Positions 10,518 to 19,184 of a stretch of 64,000 nt of DNA are shown here, piece by piece. How positions within the stretch are numbered: position 1 is the stretch's first letter; every line of letters begins with the position of its first letter. The position numbers and the translations under genes are program-made. This DNA is from Diplonema japonicum. Taxonomy: Eukaryota; Euglenozoa; Diplonemea; Diplonemida; Diplonemidae. The notes under the pieces were generated by a model. That model made no database searches. It saw only the letters and a list, made by a program, of their open reading frames with translations, and was not told the origin of the DNA. The stretch spans positions 248,001 to 312,000 of the forward strand of contig OZ025672.1 in assembly GCA_964019335.1 (NCBI GenBank). Direction: 5' to 3'.

Positions 10518-11507
10518 TTTCGACAACAATTGTTTAAAAAAAAAACACAAGAAAAAAAAGAAAGAAAAAAACTAAAAACAGGCTTGAGAGTACCAGCAAT
10601 GGGTGGCACGTAAAGATAACATGTAATAGGGGGCCATGTTCCATTTTTATGTAAGAGAATAATGAAAAAAATGAAAAAAAAAAGAAGAAGAAAATCGGCT
10701 TTTCGTCAGCTGCAGGGGTACTAATCACGAGACACCCTTCCCCCCAGAAAAAAAAGTATTTCTTCTCTTTATCTTTTATCCATGGTTTCTATTCCGTTCT
10801 AAAAAGGAAAAAAAAAAAGAAAGAGGAAATATCTAATCAAGCGGCTGACGAGTCCCCGATCTTAAAAAAAAGAGAAGCAAATAGAGAGAGTCAAAAAAAA
10901 AGGGCTAGTCAAAAAAAAAAAAAAAGAAAAAAAAAAAAACTTATGGTACCAAACCGAAATCTCTTGTTCCACTCCCTTTACTTGAATTGTTATCTTACAT
11001 AATCCCCTCCGACCGAAGGAGGGAAAAAAAGAAAAAAAAAAAACTTCGATCTTGGGGGGAGGGGAGGGGCATCTCTTTCTTGCCGAAGCCAAATGCGATC
11101 CATGCCACCCTGGCACAGGTGTCGTTACGCACCGAAAAAGAAAAAGAGGAGTCACCAGCGCAAGAGGGCTAGAACAACGAAGCAAATTCGAGGGGGGAAA
11201 AAAAGAAAATCTCGATAAAATCGGGGAGGTGCTCACTGTGAAGTAAAAATTAAAACGGGGGGGGGGGGGGGGGGGCATGAATTATTGTTCGTCATGATAT
11301 GAAACCATTGACCTGGATTTCGGTTATCTCTGATTCCTTTTTTTTTTTTTTTTTTTTCAAAAGAGAACAATCAACTTAAAAAAAAAAACACATAACAAAC
11401 CAGAATGAAGGGAAAAAAAAAAAAAAAAAATGGGAGAAAAAAAAATTATACAAAGCCCATATTGAGTGAAAGAAGCTCTTATAGCTATAGTACTCGGAAT
11501 CACTGTT
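10238..11507. other. Spacer rich in homopolymers, with one dispersed repeat
   Basis: A and T tracts plus a G-run near 11259-11275. Holds copy 1 of dispersed repeat B (10429-10536). Short open frames here are driven by Phe/Lys runs. No gene supported. Confidence 0.5.
10429..10536. repeat. Dispersed repeat B, copy 1
   Basis: Shares with 31846-31938 and 33672-33736 a core of tttacc, then cacgctgcca and (tc)aactag, a T-tract, then tcgacaac and a tgttaaa-like end. In this copy the T-tract is expanded to about 25. Non-coding; type unknown. Confidence 0.6.
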
Positions 11508-12125
11508 TCATGGCTTCAAGAGCAACAGGTCGATGTCGCCACTAAGCGACTCAACAAAGTCTTCGACAGAGGGCTCATAGAAGGCGAAAGTATCGTCAGT
11601 TGACTCACCCTGAATGGGTGCCCTGCAGCAGGGGCACGTATACCGCACTCCCCTTGACCAAGAAAGAATGCATTGATTGCAGAAGCCATGGGAGCAAGGA
11701 AGGACCTGTTCGATTTGTGTGGCCATGCATATACAGCATTCTTCTTTGGAGATAAGGCTTGTTTCGGCCTTTCTTTGAATCTTGAGAGTCGAAGTGTAGT
11801 TGGCTTTCAGAATGTTGAGAAGCTGGTAAAACATTATTCCATCTATTGTTCTGTTGCTGCCTTTGTATGTGATGTGAACTTGCATTTTGCTGACTCGGCG
11901 CCGTTTTGACCCCCAAAACAAGCCGCTGATGCTTCTCACAGTGCACGGGGACCCTTCGCCCACAGCCTCTGCTTCCAGTGCAAGGTCAAACCTCCCACCC
12001 ATTAACTCGTGGAAGATGCTGCTTACCATTTGTGCCATTCCTACGTCCTCGCTGAACTTGTTCTCTGAAAAATCTTCCGGGAGGGCGGCCAGCTCTAGCT
12101 GTCTTCGCTTTAGCATCGTCAACAT
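11508..12125 (-). CDS. RING-finger E3 ubiquitin ligase, RNF141-like
   Basis: 205 aa. A C3HC4 RING lies at residues 130-167: C130-x2-C133, then C144, H146, C149, C152 in LPCSHGFCNQC, and C164-x2-C167. The local sequence EECCICM..(Q)VLPCSHGFCNQCI plus an acidic C-terminal tail resembles vertebrate RNF141 (ZNF230). RING proteins recruit E2 enzymes for ubiquitin transfer; substrate unknown. The N-terminal 120 residues are not assigned but include an LLN helix region as in RNF141. All zinc ligands are present. The ATG follows GAAA and an A-rich stretch. Single exon. Confidence 0.85.
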   Translation of the reverse strand: MLTMLKRRQLELAALPEDFSENKFSEDVGMAQMVSSIFHELMGGRFDLALEAEAVGEGSPCTVRSISGLFWGSKRRRVSKMQVHITYKGSNRTIDGIMFYQLLNILKANYTSTLKIQRKAETSLISKEECCICMATQIEQVLPCSHGFCNQCILSWSRGVRYTCPCCRAPIQGESTDDTFAFYEPSVEDFVESLSGDIDLLLLKP

Positions 12126-12327
12126 TTTCTTTTTGTTTTTTTTTCTTTCCTTTTGTGGTTTTTTTTTTTTTTCTCGAGAGGGGAATTAAAAAAAAAAGGA
12201 ACATTTCTTTTGAAAAGGTCTGCGTTTGTTGTGCTGTCCACACACAAAAAAGAAGGATGGGGGGGAGGGTAAGGTGGAAGAGAACAAAAAACTTCTTTAT
12301 GACTATTTTGTCTTTGTTGTTCGCACG

Positions 12328-12366
<39 letters not shown>

Positions 12367-12455
12367 TTTCTTTTTCAAAAAAGCTGCGAAAGAGGTTTTT
12401 TTTTTTTTTTTTTTTTTTGCTCGGCACAAGATGCAGTAATAAATCATTTTTTGAA

Positions 12456-12489
<34 letters not shown>

Positions 12490-12575
12490 ACACTAATAGA
12501 GCTGGCGAGGAATTTTCGAAACATCCTCTCAGAGCACACATGGTTAAAAAAAAAAGCTTTGTCCGACTTGAAATA
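12126..12575. other. Spacer with dispersed repeat A and long A and T tracts
   Basis: Holds copy 1 of repeat A (12294-12454), whose copy is expanded by A33 and T22 tracts, and further A-rich sequence up to the end of the first SDR gene. No gene seen. Confidence 0.6.
12294..12454. repeat. Dispersed repeat A, copy 1
   Basis: Matches 31569-31680 over ctttatgacta, tgtctttgttgttcgcacg, agctgcgaaag, tttgctcggcacaag and aaatcatttt. The internal motifs ttcgcacgagcaaa and tttgctcggcac form an imperfect inverted repeat. Relative to copy 2, long A and T tracts are inserted at the same positions as short ones. Confidence 0.7.
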
Positions 12576-13457
12576 TCAGAGAGGGAAGCTGACCCCTGTC
12601 TCCTTCTCACTGAGGGACCAAAACCTCTCCCTGATACAGAAGTCCTTCGCGGCGTAGGGAGGGCCTGCAAGGCAAGGGCTGCCGAAACTCCAAAAGTAAG
12701 GCCCGTAGTAGTCACCAGACTTGACGGAAGAACCTGTTGCTGCAAGGATCTGGGGCCTAGCTCCCTGTGAAACCTTCATCGCAAGCAGTGGGTTTATGTA
12801 ACGGAAGATTGAATTGCGCTGCAGCTCAGTTGCCGTGTACCCAGGGTGGGCCGCAACAGCAATGATGTTGGTCCCCTCAAGCCTCTTCGCAAGCTCGTAG
12901 TGGAACACAAGGTTTGCAAACTTGCTGTGCCCGTATGCCTCCTGCGTGTTGAAACTCTTGTCGCAGTGGATGTCGTCGAAGTCGATCCACCCGCCGCCAG
13001 GCAGGAACCGCAACGCCATCATGCTGCTCACTGTCACCACCCTCGGCTTATCGGCCGCCCTCAAGGAAGGCAGCAGGTGCATTGTCAGAGCAAAGTGTCC
13101 AAAGTGGTTCGTCCCCATCTGCATGTCGAACCCCTGCTTCGTCTTCACCCTCTCCGTGAACATCACACCAGCATTGTTCATGAGGCAGTCAATTTTCGCA
13201 TGATCTTTTTTAATGTTATCAGCAAACTCTTTCACACTGTCAAGGTCTGCAAGGTCCAACCTCACGAACTCCACACCCCCCTTCCCGTTTGTCTCTTTTT
13301 TAACCTTCTCTATCGCGGCCATTGCTCTTTCCTGGCTGCGGCACCCCATCACAACATGTCCGCCTGCGAGCATTATTTGCTTCATCGACTCGTACCCGAG
13401 GCCCGAGTTGGCACCTGTGATCACAAAGGTCTTGCCTGTCTGGTCCGTGATGTCCAT
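12576..13457 (-). CDS. Short-chain dehydrogenase/reductase, retinol-dehydrogenase/WWOX-like, paralogue 1
   Basis: 293 aa. Rossmann cofactor motif TGANSGLG near residue 14, Asp in LDLADLDS, NNAG, catalytic Ser in VTVSSMMAL, and the YxxxK pair in AYGHSK are all present, so the enzyme should be active with NAD(P)(H). Overall layout matches the SDR C-type oxidoreductases that act on retinol, lipid or sterol substrates. It ends in a conserved GVSFPL. It is the most downstream of three tandem paralogues on the same strand; substrate not deducible. Single exon, ATG at 13457. Confidence 0.9.
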   Translation of the reverse strand: MDITDQTGKTFVITGANSGLGYESMKQIMLAGGHVVMGCRSQERAMAAIEKVKKETNGKGGVEFVRLDLADLDSVKEFADNIKKDHAKIDCLMNNAGVMFTERVKTKQGFDMQMGTNHFGHFALTMHLLPSLRAADKPRVVTVSSMMALRFLPGGGWIDFDDIHCDKSFNTQEAYGHSKFANLVFHYELAKRLEGTNIIAVAAHPGYTATELQRNSIFRYINPLLAMKVSQGARPQILAATGSSVKSGDYYGPYFWSFGSPCLAGPPYAAKDFCIRERFWSLSEKETGVSFPL

Positions 13458-13976
13458 TTTGCTGTTGTTGCGTGTTGACCTGTATACTTGATCTGTAAAG
13501 CACGGAGTTTGAAGGCTGTGTCTTTGTGGAGTGGTTCAGCCCTTTAGTTGAGCAGAACAGAAAAGAAAATACATCCCGTTTCAAACCGAGGCCAGTCTCT
13601 TCTCCGATTTGTATAATGGGCTGACCCGTTCTTTTCTTTTCTTTTCTTTTCTTTTCTTGAAATTCAACCCTGGAGGGTGAATGGGCATTTCTACAGTAAA
13701 TGTCATACAGAAAACCGAAAATTAACTATTTCCAGCACTAGTTTGTGACATTTATCGTAGAAATGCCCATATACTTTTTTTTTCATTTCTTTTCTTTTAC
13801 AACGTTGTGGAGTGTCCCATACTCTCAAGAGAAGGGATCACAGCCCATTCTGTCGGCTCACAGCTCCTGTACAAGTGGTGCTTGTGTTCGTGTATCAACG
13901 TCTTCATCCCATCCGCAAGCCCGCTCACCTCCATGTTCTTTAGTATACGTTCTTTCAACCCCTAAAACCTTTTTTA
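13458..13976. other. Spacer between SDR paralogues 1 and 2
   Basis: Contains a TTTTC microsatellite at about 13631-13657 and a fragment copied from the SPX-kinase gene at about 13812-13938 (separate entry). Short inverted similarity around 13683-13770 (gaatgggcatttctac / gtagaaatgcccat) could form a hairpin of about 85 nt span. Confidence 0.6.
13812..13938 (-). pseudogene. Duplicated exon fragment of the SPX-kinase gene
   Basis: About 127 bp nearly identical to 26396-26524, which is exon 2 of the SPX-kinase gene plus the first bases of its intron 2. The minus-strand frame is kept for about 40 codons (GMKTL, HEHKHHLYRSC, PTEWAVIPSLES) and includes the splice donor GTATGG, then it hits a stop. 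No domain and no start of its own. Best read as a partial gene duplication lodged between two SDR genes. Confidence 0.75.
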
Positions 13977-14858
13977 TCAGAGAGGGAAGCTGACCCCTGT
14001 CTCCTTCTCACTGAGGGCCCACAACCTCTCCCTGATCACAGGGTCCTTTGAAGCGTAAGGAGGGCCTGCAAGGGAAGGGCTGCCGAAACTCATCCAGTAA
14101 GGCCCGTAGTAGTCACCAGACTTGACGGAAGAACCTGTTGCTGCAAGGATCTGGGGCCTAGCTCCTTGCGGGGCCTTCATGGCAAACACTGGGTTCATGT
14201 AACGGAAGATTGAATTGCGCTGCAGCTCAGTTGCCGTGTACCCAGGGTGGGCCGCAACAGCAATGATGTTGGTCCCCTCAAGCCTCTTCGCAAGCTCGTA
14301 GTGGAACACAAGGTTTGCAAACTTGCTGTGCCCGTACTGCGTGTATGTGTTGAAACTCTTGTCGCAGTGGATGTCGTCGAAGTTGATCCACCCGCCGCCA
14401 GGCAGGAACCGCAACGCCATAATACTGCTCACTGTCACCACCCTCGGCTTATCGGCCGCCCTCAAGGAAGGCAGCAGGTGCATTGTCAGAGCAAAGTGTC
14501 CGAAGTGGTTCGTCCCCATCTGCATGTCGAACCCCTGCTTCGTCTTCACCCTTTCTGTGAAACATACACCAGCATTGTTCATGAGGCAGTCAATTTTCGC
14601 ATGATTCTTTTTAATGTTATCAGCAAACTCTTTCACACTGTCAAGGTCTGCAAGGTCCAACTTCACGAACTCCACACCCCCCTTCCCGTTTGTCTCTTTT
14701 TTAACCTTCTCTATCGCGGCCACTGCTCTTTCCTGGCTGCGGCACCCCATCACAACATGTCCGCCTGCGAGCATTATTTGCTTCATCGACTCGTACCCGA
14801 GGCCCGAGTTGGCACCTGTGATCACAAAGGTCTTCCCGCTCTGGTTGCCGATGTCCAT
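13977..14858 (-). CDS. Short-chain dehydrogenase/reductase, paralogue 2
   Basis: 293 aa, the same architecture as paralogue 1 and nearly identical through the cofactor and catalytic core: TGANSGLG, NNAG, VSSIMAL, QYGHSK. Differences concentrate at the N-terminus (MDIGNQSG), before the catalytic Tyr (NTYTQYGHSK) and in the last 80 residues that form the substrate lid, as expected for duplicated SDRs with diverging substrate pockets. Also ends GVSFPL. All catalytic residues retained. Confidence 0.9.
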   Translation of the reverse strand: MDIGNQSGKTFVITGANSGLGYESMKQIMLAGGHVVMGCRSQERAVAAIEKVKKETNGKGGVEFVKLDLADLDSVKEFADNIKKNHAKIDCLMNNAGVCFTERVKTKQGFDMQMGTNHFGHFALTMHLLPSLRAADKPRVVTVSSIMALRFLPGGGWINFDDIHCDKSFNTYTQYGHSKFANLVFHYELAKRLEGTNIIAVAAHPGYTATELQRNSIFRYMNPVFAMKAPQGARPQILAATGSSVKSGDYYGPYWMSFGSPSLAGPPYASKDPVIRERLWALSEKETGVSFPL

Positions 14859-15000
14859 TGTGTTGTTCGGTAAATATCTGAGAAAGTTGCTTGATAAAGC
14901 ACATGAGAACAGTCAAAAATAACAATAACAGAGATAGAGAGTAACCAAAAAGAGAGGAAGGAAGGTGGGAGCAATGCTCTCCTGTTTTATCACTTTGTTC

Positions 15001-15092
15001 AGGCAGACTCCTTAATATGGAGGATCTGCCTTTAAGATAGGGAACCAGAGGAATGGGTTCTCTCGGGTAAATGCACGTTCTGTAACAGAACG
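15001..15092. ncRNA. Cluster of three hairpins between SDR paralogues 2 and 3
   Basis: Three consecutive stems: 15001-15007 pairs with 15025-15031 (aggcaga/tctgcct, with an inner ctcc/ggag), 15042-15046 pairs with 15056-15060 (gaacc/ggttc), and 15076-15082 pairs with 15086-15092 (cgttctg/cagaacg). No open frame of note. Could be a small structured RNA or a 3' UTR element of the SDR3 transcript. No known family recognised. Confidence 0.3.
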
Positions 15093-15141
15093 ATTTGTTT
15101 CTAAGCGTTCAGCTCACAATAGTTCTTGTGAGGTGTTTGTC

Positions 15142-16008
15142 TCAAAGCGGGAACATTACTCCTGTCTCCTTTTCGCTGAGGGCCCACAGTTTGCCCCTGA
15201 TGACAGGGTCAAGGGCAGCTTTTGGAGGGCTTGCAAGATGGGGATTTCCGAAGCTCAACCACCGCGGCCCGTAGTACTCCCCGGACGTGACGGAAGAACC
15301 TGTTGCTGCAGTTAGCTGAGATTTTGCTCCTTGCGGGCCACTCATGGCTAAGACGTTTAAGAAACGGGCGAAGGAGTTGCGCTGCAGCTCAGTTGCCGTG
15401 TACCCAGGGTGGGCCGCAACAGCAATGATGTTGGTCCCCTCAAGCCTCTTCGCAAGCTCGTAGTGGAACACAAGGTTTGCAAACTTGCTGTGCCCGTACG
15501 CAACATACGTGTTGAACCTCTTGTCGCAGTGGATGTCGTCGAAGTCGATCCACCCGCCGCCAGGCATGATTCGCAACGCCATCATGCTGCTCACTGTCAC
15601 CACCCTCGGCTTATCGGCCGCCCTCAAGGAAGGCAGCAGGTGCATTGTCAGAGCAAAGTGTCCAAAGTGGTTCGTCCCCATCTGCATGTCGAACCCCTGC
15701 TTCGTCTTCACCCTCTCCGTGAACATCACACCAGCATTATTCATGAGGCAGTCTAGTTTCGCATGCTTCCTTTTTACATTCTCAGCAAACTCTTTCACAC
15801 TGTCAAGGTCTGCAAGGTCCAACTTCACGAACTCCACACTCCCCTTCCCGCTGGTTGCTTTTTTAACCTTCTCTATCGCGGCCATTGCTCTTTCCTGGCT
15901 GCGGCACCCCATCACAACATGTCCGCCTGCGAGCATGATCTGCCTCATCGACTCGTACCCGAGGCCTGAGTTGGCACCTGTGATCACAAAGGTCTTGGCA
16001 ACGTTCAT
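15142..16008 (-). CDS. Short-chain dehydrogenase/reductase, paralogue 3
   Basis: 288 aa. Shares TGANSGLG, LDLADLDS, NNAG, VSSMMAL and AYGHSK with its two neighbours but has a shorter N-terminus (MNVAKTFVIT) and a more divergent C-terminal lid ending GVMFPL, so it is the outlier of the tandem array. First of the three in transcription order. Catalytic residues intact; likely an NAD(P)-dependent oxidoreductase of the retinol-dehydrogenase/WWOX-like type. Confidence 0.9.
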   Translation of the reverse strand: MNVAKTFVITGANSGLGYESMRQIMLAGGHVVMGCRSQERAMAAIEKVKKATSGKGSVEFVKLDLADLDSVKEFAENVKRKHAKLDCLMNNAGVMFTERVKTKQGFDMQMGTNHFGHFALTMHLLPSLRAADKPRVVTVSSMMALRIMPGGGWIDFDDIHCDKRFNTYVAYGHSKFANLVFHYELAKRLEGTNIIAVAAHPGYTATELQRNSFARFLNVLAMSGPQGAKSQLTAATGSSVTSGEYYGPRWLSFGNPHLASPPKAALDPVIRGKLWALSEKETGVMFPL

Positions 16009-16158
16009 TTTAGTTTAGAAATAAAAAAATCTTTTTTTTGTAATTTAAAAATAGAAAGAGCTAAAAAAGATTTTTTTTTTAAAAAATGCAAGTACGGGTC
16101 AATAGAAATGAAAAAATTGGTGTATGTATGCCTGCACATGTGGACGATTTGCCGAAGC

Positions 16159-16299
16159 TTACGACTTCTGGTAGGTGACAGTGTAGCCCGAGTTCTGAGC
16201 GGGAAGGTAAAGGTTACCAGGGAGGACGTTGTACGCCTGGTTGCCGGGAAGGGCGAAGGTGTACCCAGCACCGCCTTGGGGAGCCTGACCAGTCGGCAT
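16159..16299 (-). CDS. 46-aa Gly/Pro/Tyr-rich small protein
   Basis: A 47-codon frame from ATG 16299 to TAA 16159. The product starts MPTGQAPQGG, contains two PGN repeats (LPGNQAYN and LPGNLYLPAQN) and ends GYTVTYQKS. Sequence upstream is A9 then GG and AAAACC before the ATG, the acceptor arrangement seen at the neighbouring genes, which supports it as a real mRNA start. No TM helix or signal peptide. Family not recognised. Confidence 0.5.
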   Translation of the reverse strand: MPTGQAPQGGAGYTFALPGNQAYNVLPGNLYLPAQNSGYTVTYQKS

Positions 16300-16779
16300 G
16301 GTTTTCCTTTTTTTTTTCTTTAAGTTAAGGTGTAACCTGTGATGTTAAGAGGCTTGAGAAATGCAGAGAACACGACAACGCAAAAGCCTTGAGGAAAAAA
16401 AAGAAAGAGGAAAAAAAGAAGAAAAAAAAAAAAGAAGCCGTACATTTTTGTGCGCTCACCAGCCTACTAAAGTTCAGGCCCCGTTGCCCCCATTCTGAGG
16501 GCTCCGACGGGGACAGATTTAAGGCGAACTAATTATTCATCAGAAGAAAGAAGAGAAGAACTAAAAGCAACTAAAATACACGATGATAACTTATGAGTTG
16601 GAGCAAAGGAGGTCATTGAGACGCCCCTTTGTTCTCATCACCTTCGCATCTATCCCTCAACAGAAAACAGAAAAAGAAGACAAGAAGAGATATCAGACTC
16701 TTGGAAAAGAGCTCGTAACATGGTGTTTCTCCTCTCGTCCCCCCCCCCCCCTTTTTTTTTCTCTTCCCTGAATAAAACT
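16300..16779. other. Spacer with retroelement tail
   Basis: A-rich tracts, then a 3' tail of the non-LTR retroelement found at 52722-53120 and 55945-57180 (listed separately). Nothing else recognised. Confidence 0.5.
16595..16668 (-). mobile_element. 3' tail fragment of non-LTR retrotransposon
   Basis: Minus-strand sequence gatgagaacaaaggggcgtc, then tcaatgacctcctttg and caactcat matches the 3' ends of the two retroelement copies near 52740 and 55960. No coding part remains. Typical of heavily 5'-truncated non-LTR insertions. Confidence 0.6.
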
Positions 16780-18549
16780 TCAATTCTTCTTTGTGACATC
16801 GGGTAGGGAGGAAAAGCCGACTGTGCTCGGTGGGGCTGGCTGCTTTGGAGGCCATATGAAGATTAGCTCAGCTGGGTTGGCATGGGGACAATCTTGAAGT
16901 GCAATTCTTCTCGCTTCCTGTACCGTGCTCTGATCGACTGCGAGACCGTACACCCGGGACCCATCGATGCATGGACCAACGACAAGAGACTTGCAATATG
17001 GTTTTACCATGAAATCCTCCCAGGATTGGACACCTTCACTTCCGTTCCATTGTATCTCTGAAGCCTCGGGTGGACGGGGCTGCTGTTGTGCAGTTCTCAC
17101 AGAGGTGCTTTTACTGCAGGTTTTTCTATGAATGCTCCAGTGGACAGCTTGACAAGCTTCCCCACAGTATGCTATGGAGTGGCATGGACACTTTCGCAAA
17201 GGGTGTCCAACCTCATCGGCCGCTTTCTTGCAACTCCCGCACACGTTTCGCTTGACCTTCCCAGAAGTTGCGGCGCTTCTCTTCATCAGCTCGTCGCTGT
17301 TCATGAACTTCACTATCGCTTCCCTCACCGACTGGTGCAGAACTTTGTTCGCAGCGACTGATGCGGTCACCTCCTCTAGCGACCACATCTCGCACTTTGC
17401 TGTCCCTTTGCTTACCCGTCGCTTCAAGGTGCCTACGGGCGGTGTGTTCAGTTGCGACATTGATAAGTCTGACTTCGAGATTTGTCTCGACAGACCCTCC
17501 TGGCACTGCGACACCATTTGGCTGGCCCGCAGTGACATGGCTTCTGCGAGGCCTTCCCGTGCATAGGGTGCGATCCCTTTAAAGATATCCACGATGTCCT
17601 GTGCCCCCACGGCACCGTGAGCGTCGGTTTGCAGGGATTCGAGGGTTTGAACACCCCATACGCTTTCACCGAGGGCTTGCGCGAGAGTTGCCTTGCCGAT
17701 CTTGCCGTCCAGATGGCCTATCTTGCTGCCGATGGTAGAGAAGGACGAAGTAACAGAGGACGCGATGTCCTCGGGTACAGTGGTGAACATTTCGAGGGTA
17801 CTGGTGGCGTCCGCGACTGTATTTGCTATAGATTCCAACCCGTCCCGAACGATGGTGCGGAGGTCGTTCATGACAGTCACGAGGCTGTCGTAGATAACGG
17901 TCAAGCTGTTTGCTACCCGTGTGCCGGGCCCTGTTGAGCTGGAACGCCGCATTTTACGAAGCTTGTCAAGCCTGCCTTCAAAAGGCGCTGTGATGCTGAT
18001 CCGTCCTGCTGAACGCAAAGGCGGGTGCGGGGAAAATCCTAACGGTTTATCTACCACAGAGACTATCTTCTCGTAATCGGAAATCCTTTCTTCAAGCTCT
18101 TCATTGCGTGCTTTGATGAGATGCATTTCTGTGTCGTGCCGCTGTGTGGTGTTTAACATGTGCACGCTGCTTCTCCGTGAGAGGCCTGTCTCGCGTTGCC
18201 GTGATAGTATGATTTGTTCGTCTTTTCTGATTAGCAGCAAGCTAAGGGCGGCGTGGGAGTCCTTCAATTCGTTGATGGCGTCGGGTATCTGCTTCAGAAT
18301 GTCCTTGTGTGTGCCTTTCTCTGCAAGGGCCGAGCAGGCTGTTCTAAACAGATCCTCAAGACGCTTTGTGGCGCACACGACCTCCTTCGGCAGCACTGGG
18401 TTCTCCTTCAAGGACACAATCGACTGTCTTCTGCCCCGATACCGTTCCATCATCTGCGGCTCGTCGTCTTCACTTACCTCTTCTGCAGCGCGGAGCTCCT
18501 CCATCATCTCCATGTTTATCCTCTCGCTCACAGCTTGCAGAAGCGCCAT
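16780..18549 (-). CDS. MYND zinc-finger protein with long helical region
   Basis: 589 aa from the ATG at 18549 (upstream codons lack an in-frame ATG). The MYND finger is at about residues 434-473: C-x2-C in CGSCKK, C-x-C in KCPCHS, YCGEACQ, then HWSIHRKTC, with all Cys/His ligands present. MYND fingers usually bind proline-rich protein motifs. The rest is largely helical: a predicted coiled coil around 140-185 (HLIKARNEELEERISDYEK) and a long Ser/Thr-rich helical middle. The C-terminal 110 residues contain a mixed alpha/beta stretch (VVGPCIDGSRVYGLAVDQST). Role unknown; probably a scaffold. Single exon. Confidence 0.8.
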   Translation of the reverse strand: MALLQAVSERINMEMMEELRAAEEVSEDDEPQMMERYRGRRQSIVSLKENPVLPKEVVCATKRLEDLFRTACSALAEKGTHKDILKQIPDAINELKDSHAALSLLLIRKDEQIILSRQRETGLSRRSSVHMLNTTQRHDTEMHLIKARNEELEERISDYEKIVSVVDKPLGFSPHPPLRSAGRISITAPFEGRLDKLRKMRRSSSTGPGTRVANSLTVIYDSLVTVMNDLRTIVRDGLESIANTVADATSTLEMFTTVPEDIASSVTSSFSTIGSKIGHLDGKIGKATLAQALGESVWGVQTLESLQTDAHGAVGAQDIVDIFKGIAPYAREGLAEAMSLRASQMVSQCQEGLSRQISKSDLSMSQLNTPPVGTLKRRVSKGTAKCEMWSLEEVTASVAANKVLHQSVREAIVKFMNSDELMKRSAATSGKVKRNVCGSCKKAADEVGHPLRKCPCHSIAYCGEACQAVHWSIHRKTCSKSTSVRTAQQQPRPPEASEIQWNGSEGVQSWEDFMVKPYCKSLVVGPCIDGSRVYGLAVDQSTVQEARRIALQDCPHANPAELIFIWPPKQPAPPSTVGFSSLPDVTKKN

Positions 18550-19184
18550 TTTTCTGCGCCCGTTCTCCCTGTTCACATTGTGGGATACTGGGCTTACCAA
18601 AATATTGAGGGGGTTGAAAAAAAAAAAATAAAGGGGGTAATTCCCTTCTTTGTAATTCGTTTTTTTTATTATAATTTCTTTTCTTCTTCAACCTGGGCCG
18701 TCGAGTCCATGTCCCAATGTCACATCAGAGTCAATAAAGTTCAAAGGTGTTCCGAAATGCCATGCTTGGGGTGCGATGAAGGAAGCTCCGCTTGAGCCCG
18801 AAGTCGTGTCTCTGTGTTATTATTTTATTCCCCTTCTTTTTTTTGTTAACATACTTCGATTTCGAAGAGATCACATCGGCGTTTAGTAAGTCTGGCCCTC
18901 CTCCCATTTCCCCTCACTTCTTTGGGTAAATAAGGGGGGAGGGGGGTAGTAAATCATTTAATAAAAACGAACGAGGTAACGATGGGGCCTCCACTAAGGC
19001 ACGGGCTTGAAGGTGCTGGACTACGGAGTGCCTCTATGAGCATTCACGGCAACGGAACGAACGATGTCCCTGGGAGGTCAAAAAAGAAAATAATCACTCA
19101 ACACAAAATTAACAAAATGAATGGGGCTTTCTACGTAAGTATGGGCGGATAAGAAGAAGAAAAAAAAAAAGAATGTTAAAAAAT
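18550..19184. other. Spacer; short frames only
   Basis: Mixed sequence of normal complexity between 18690 and 19080 with short open frames on both strands (29 codons minus near 19060, 56 codons plus from about 18980), none with supporting features. Nothing that I can call. Confidence 0.4.

Noticed and set aside
12294-12454. Possible CRISPR-like repeat spacing with hairpins
   Set aside because: Only two dispersed copies genome-window-wide, no regular spacing, eukaryotic context.
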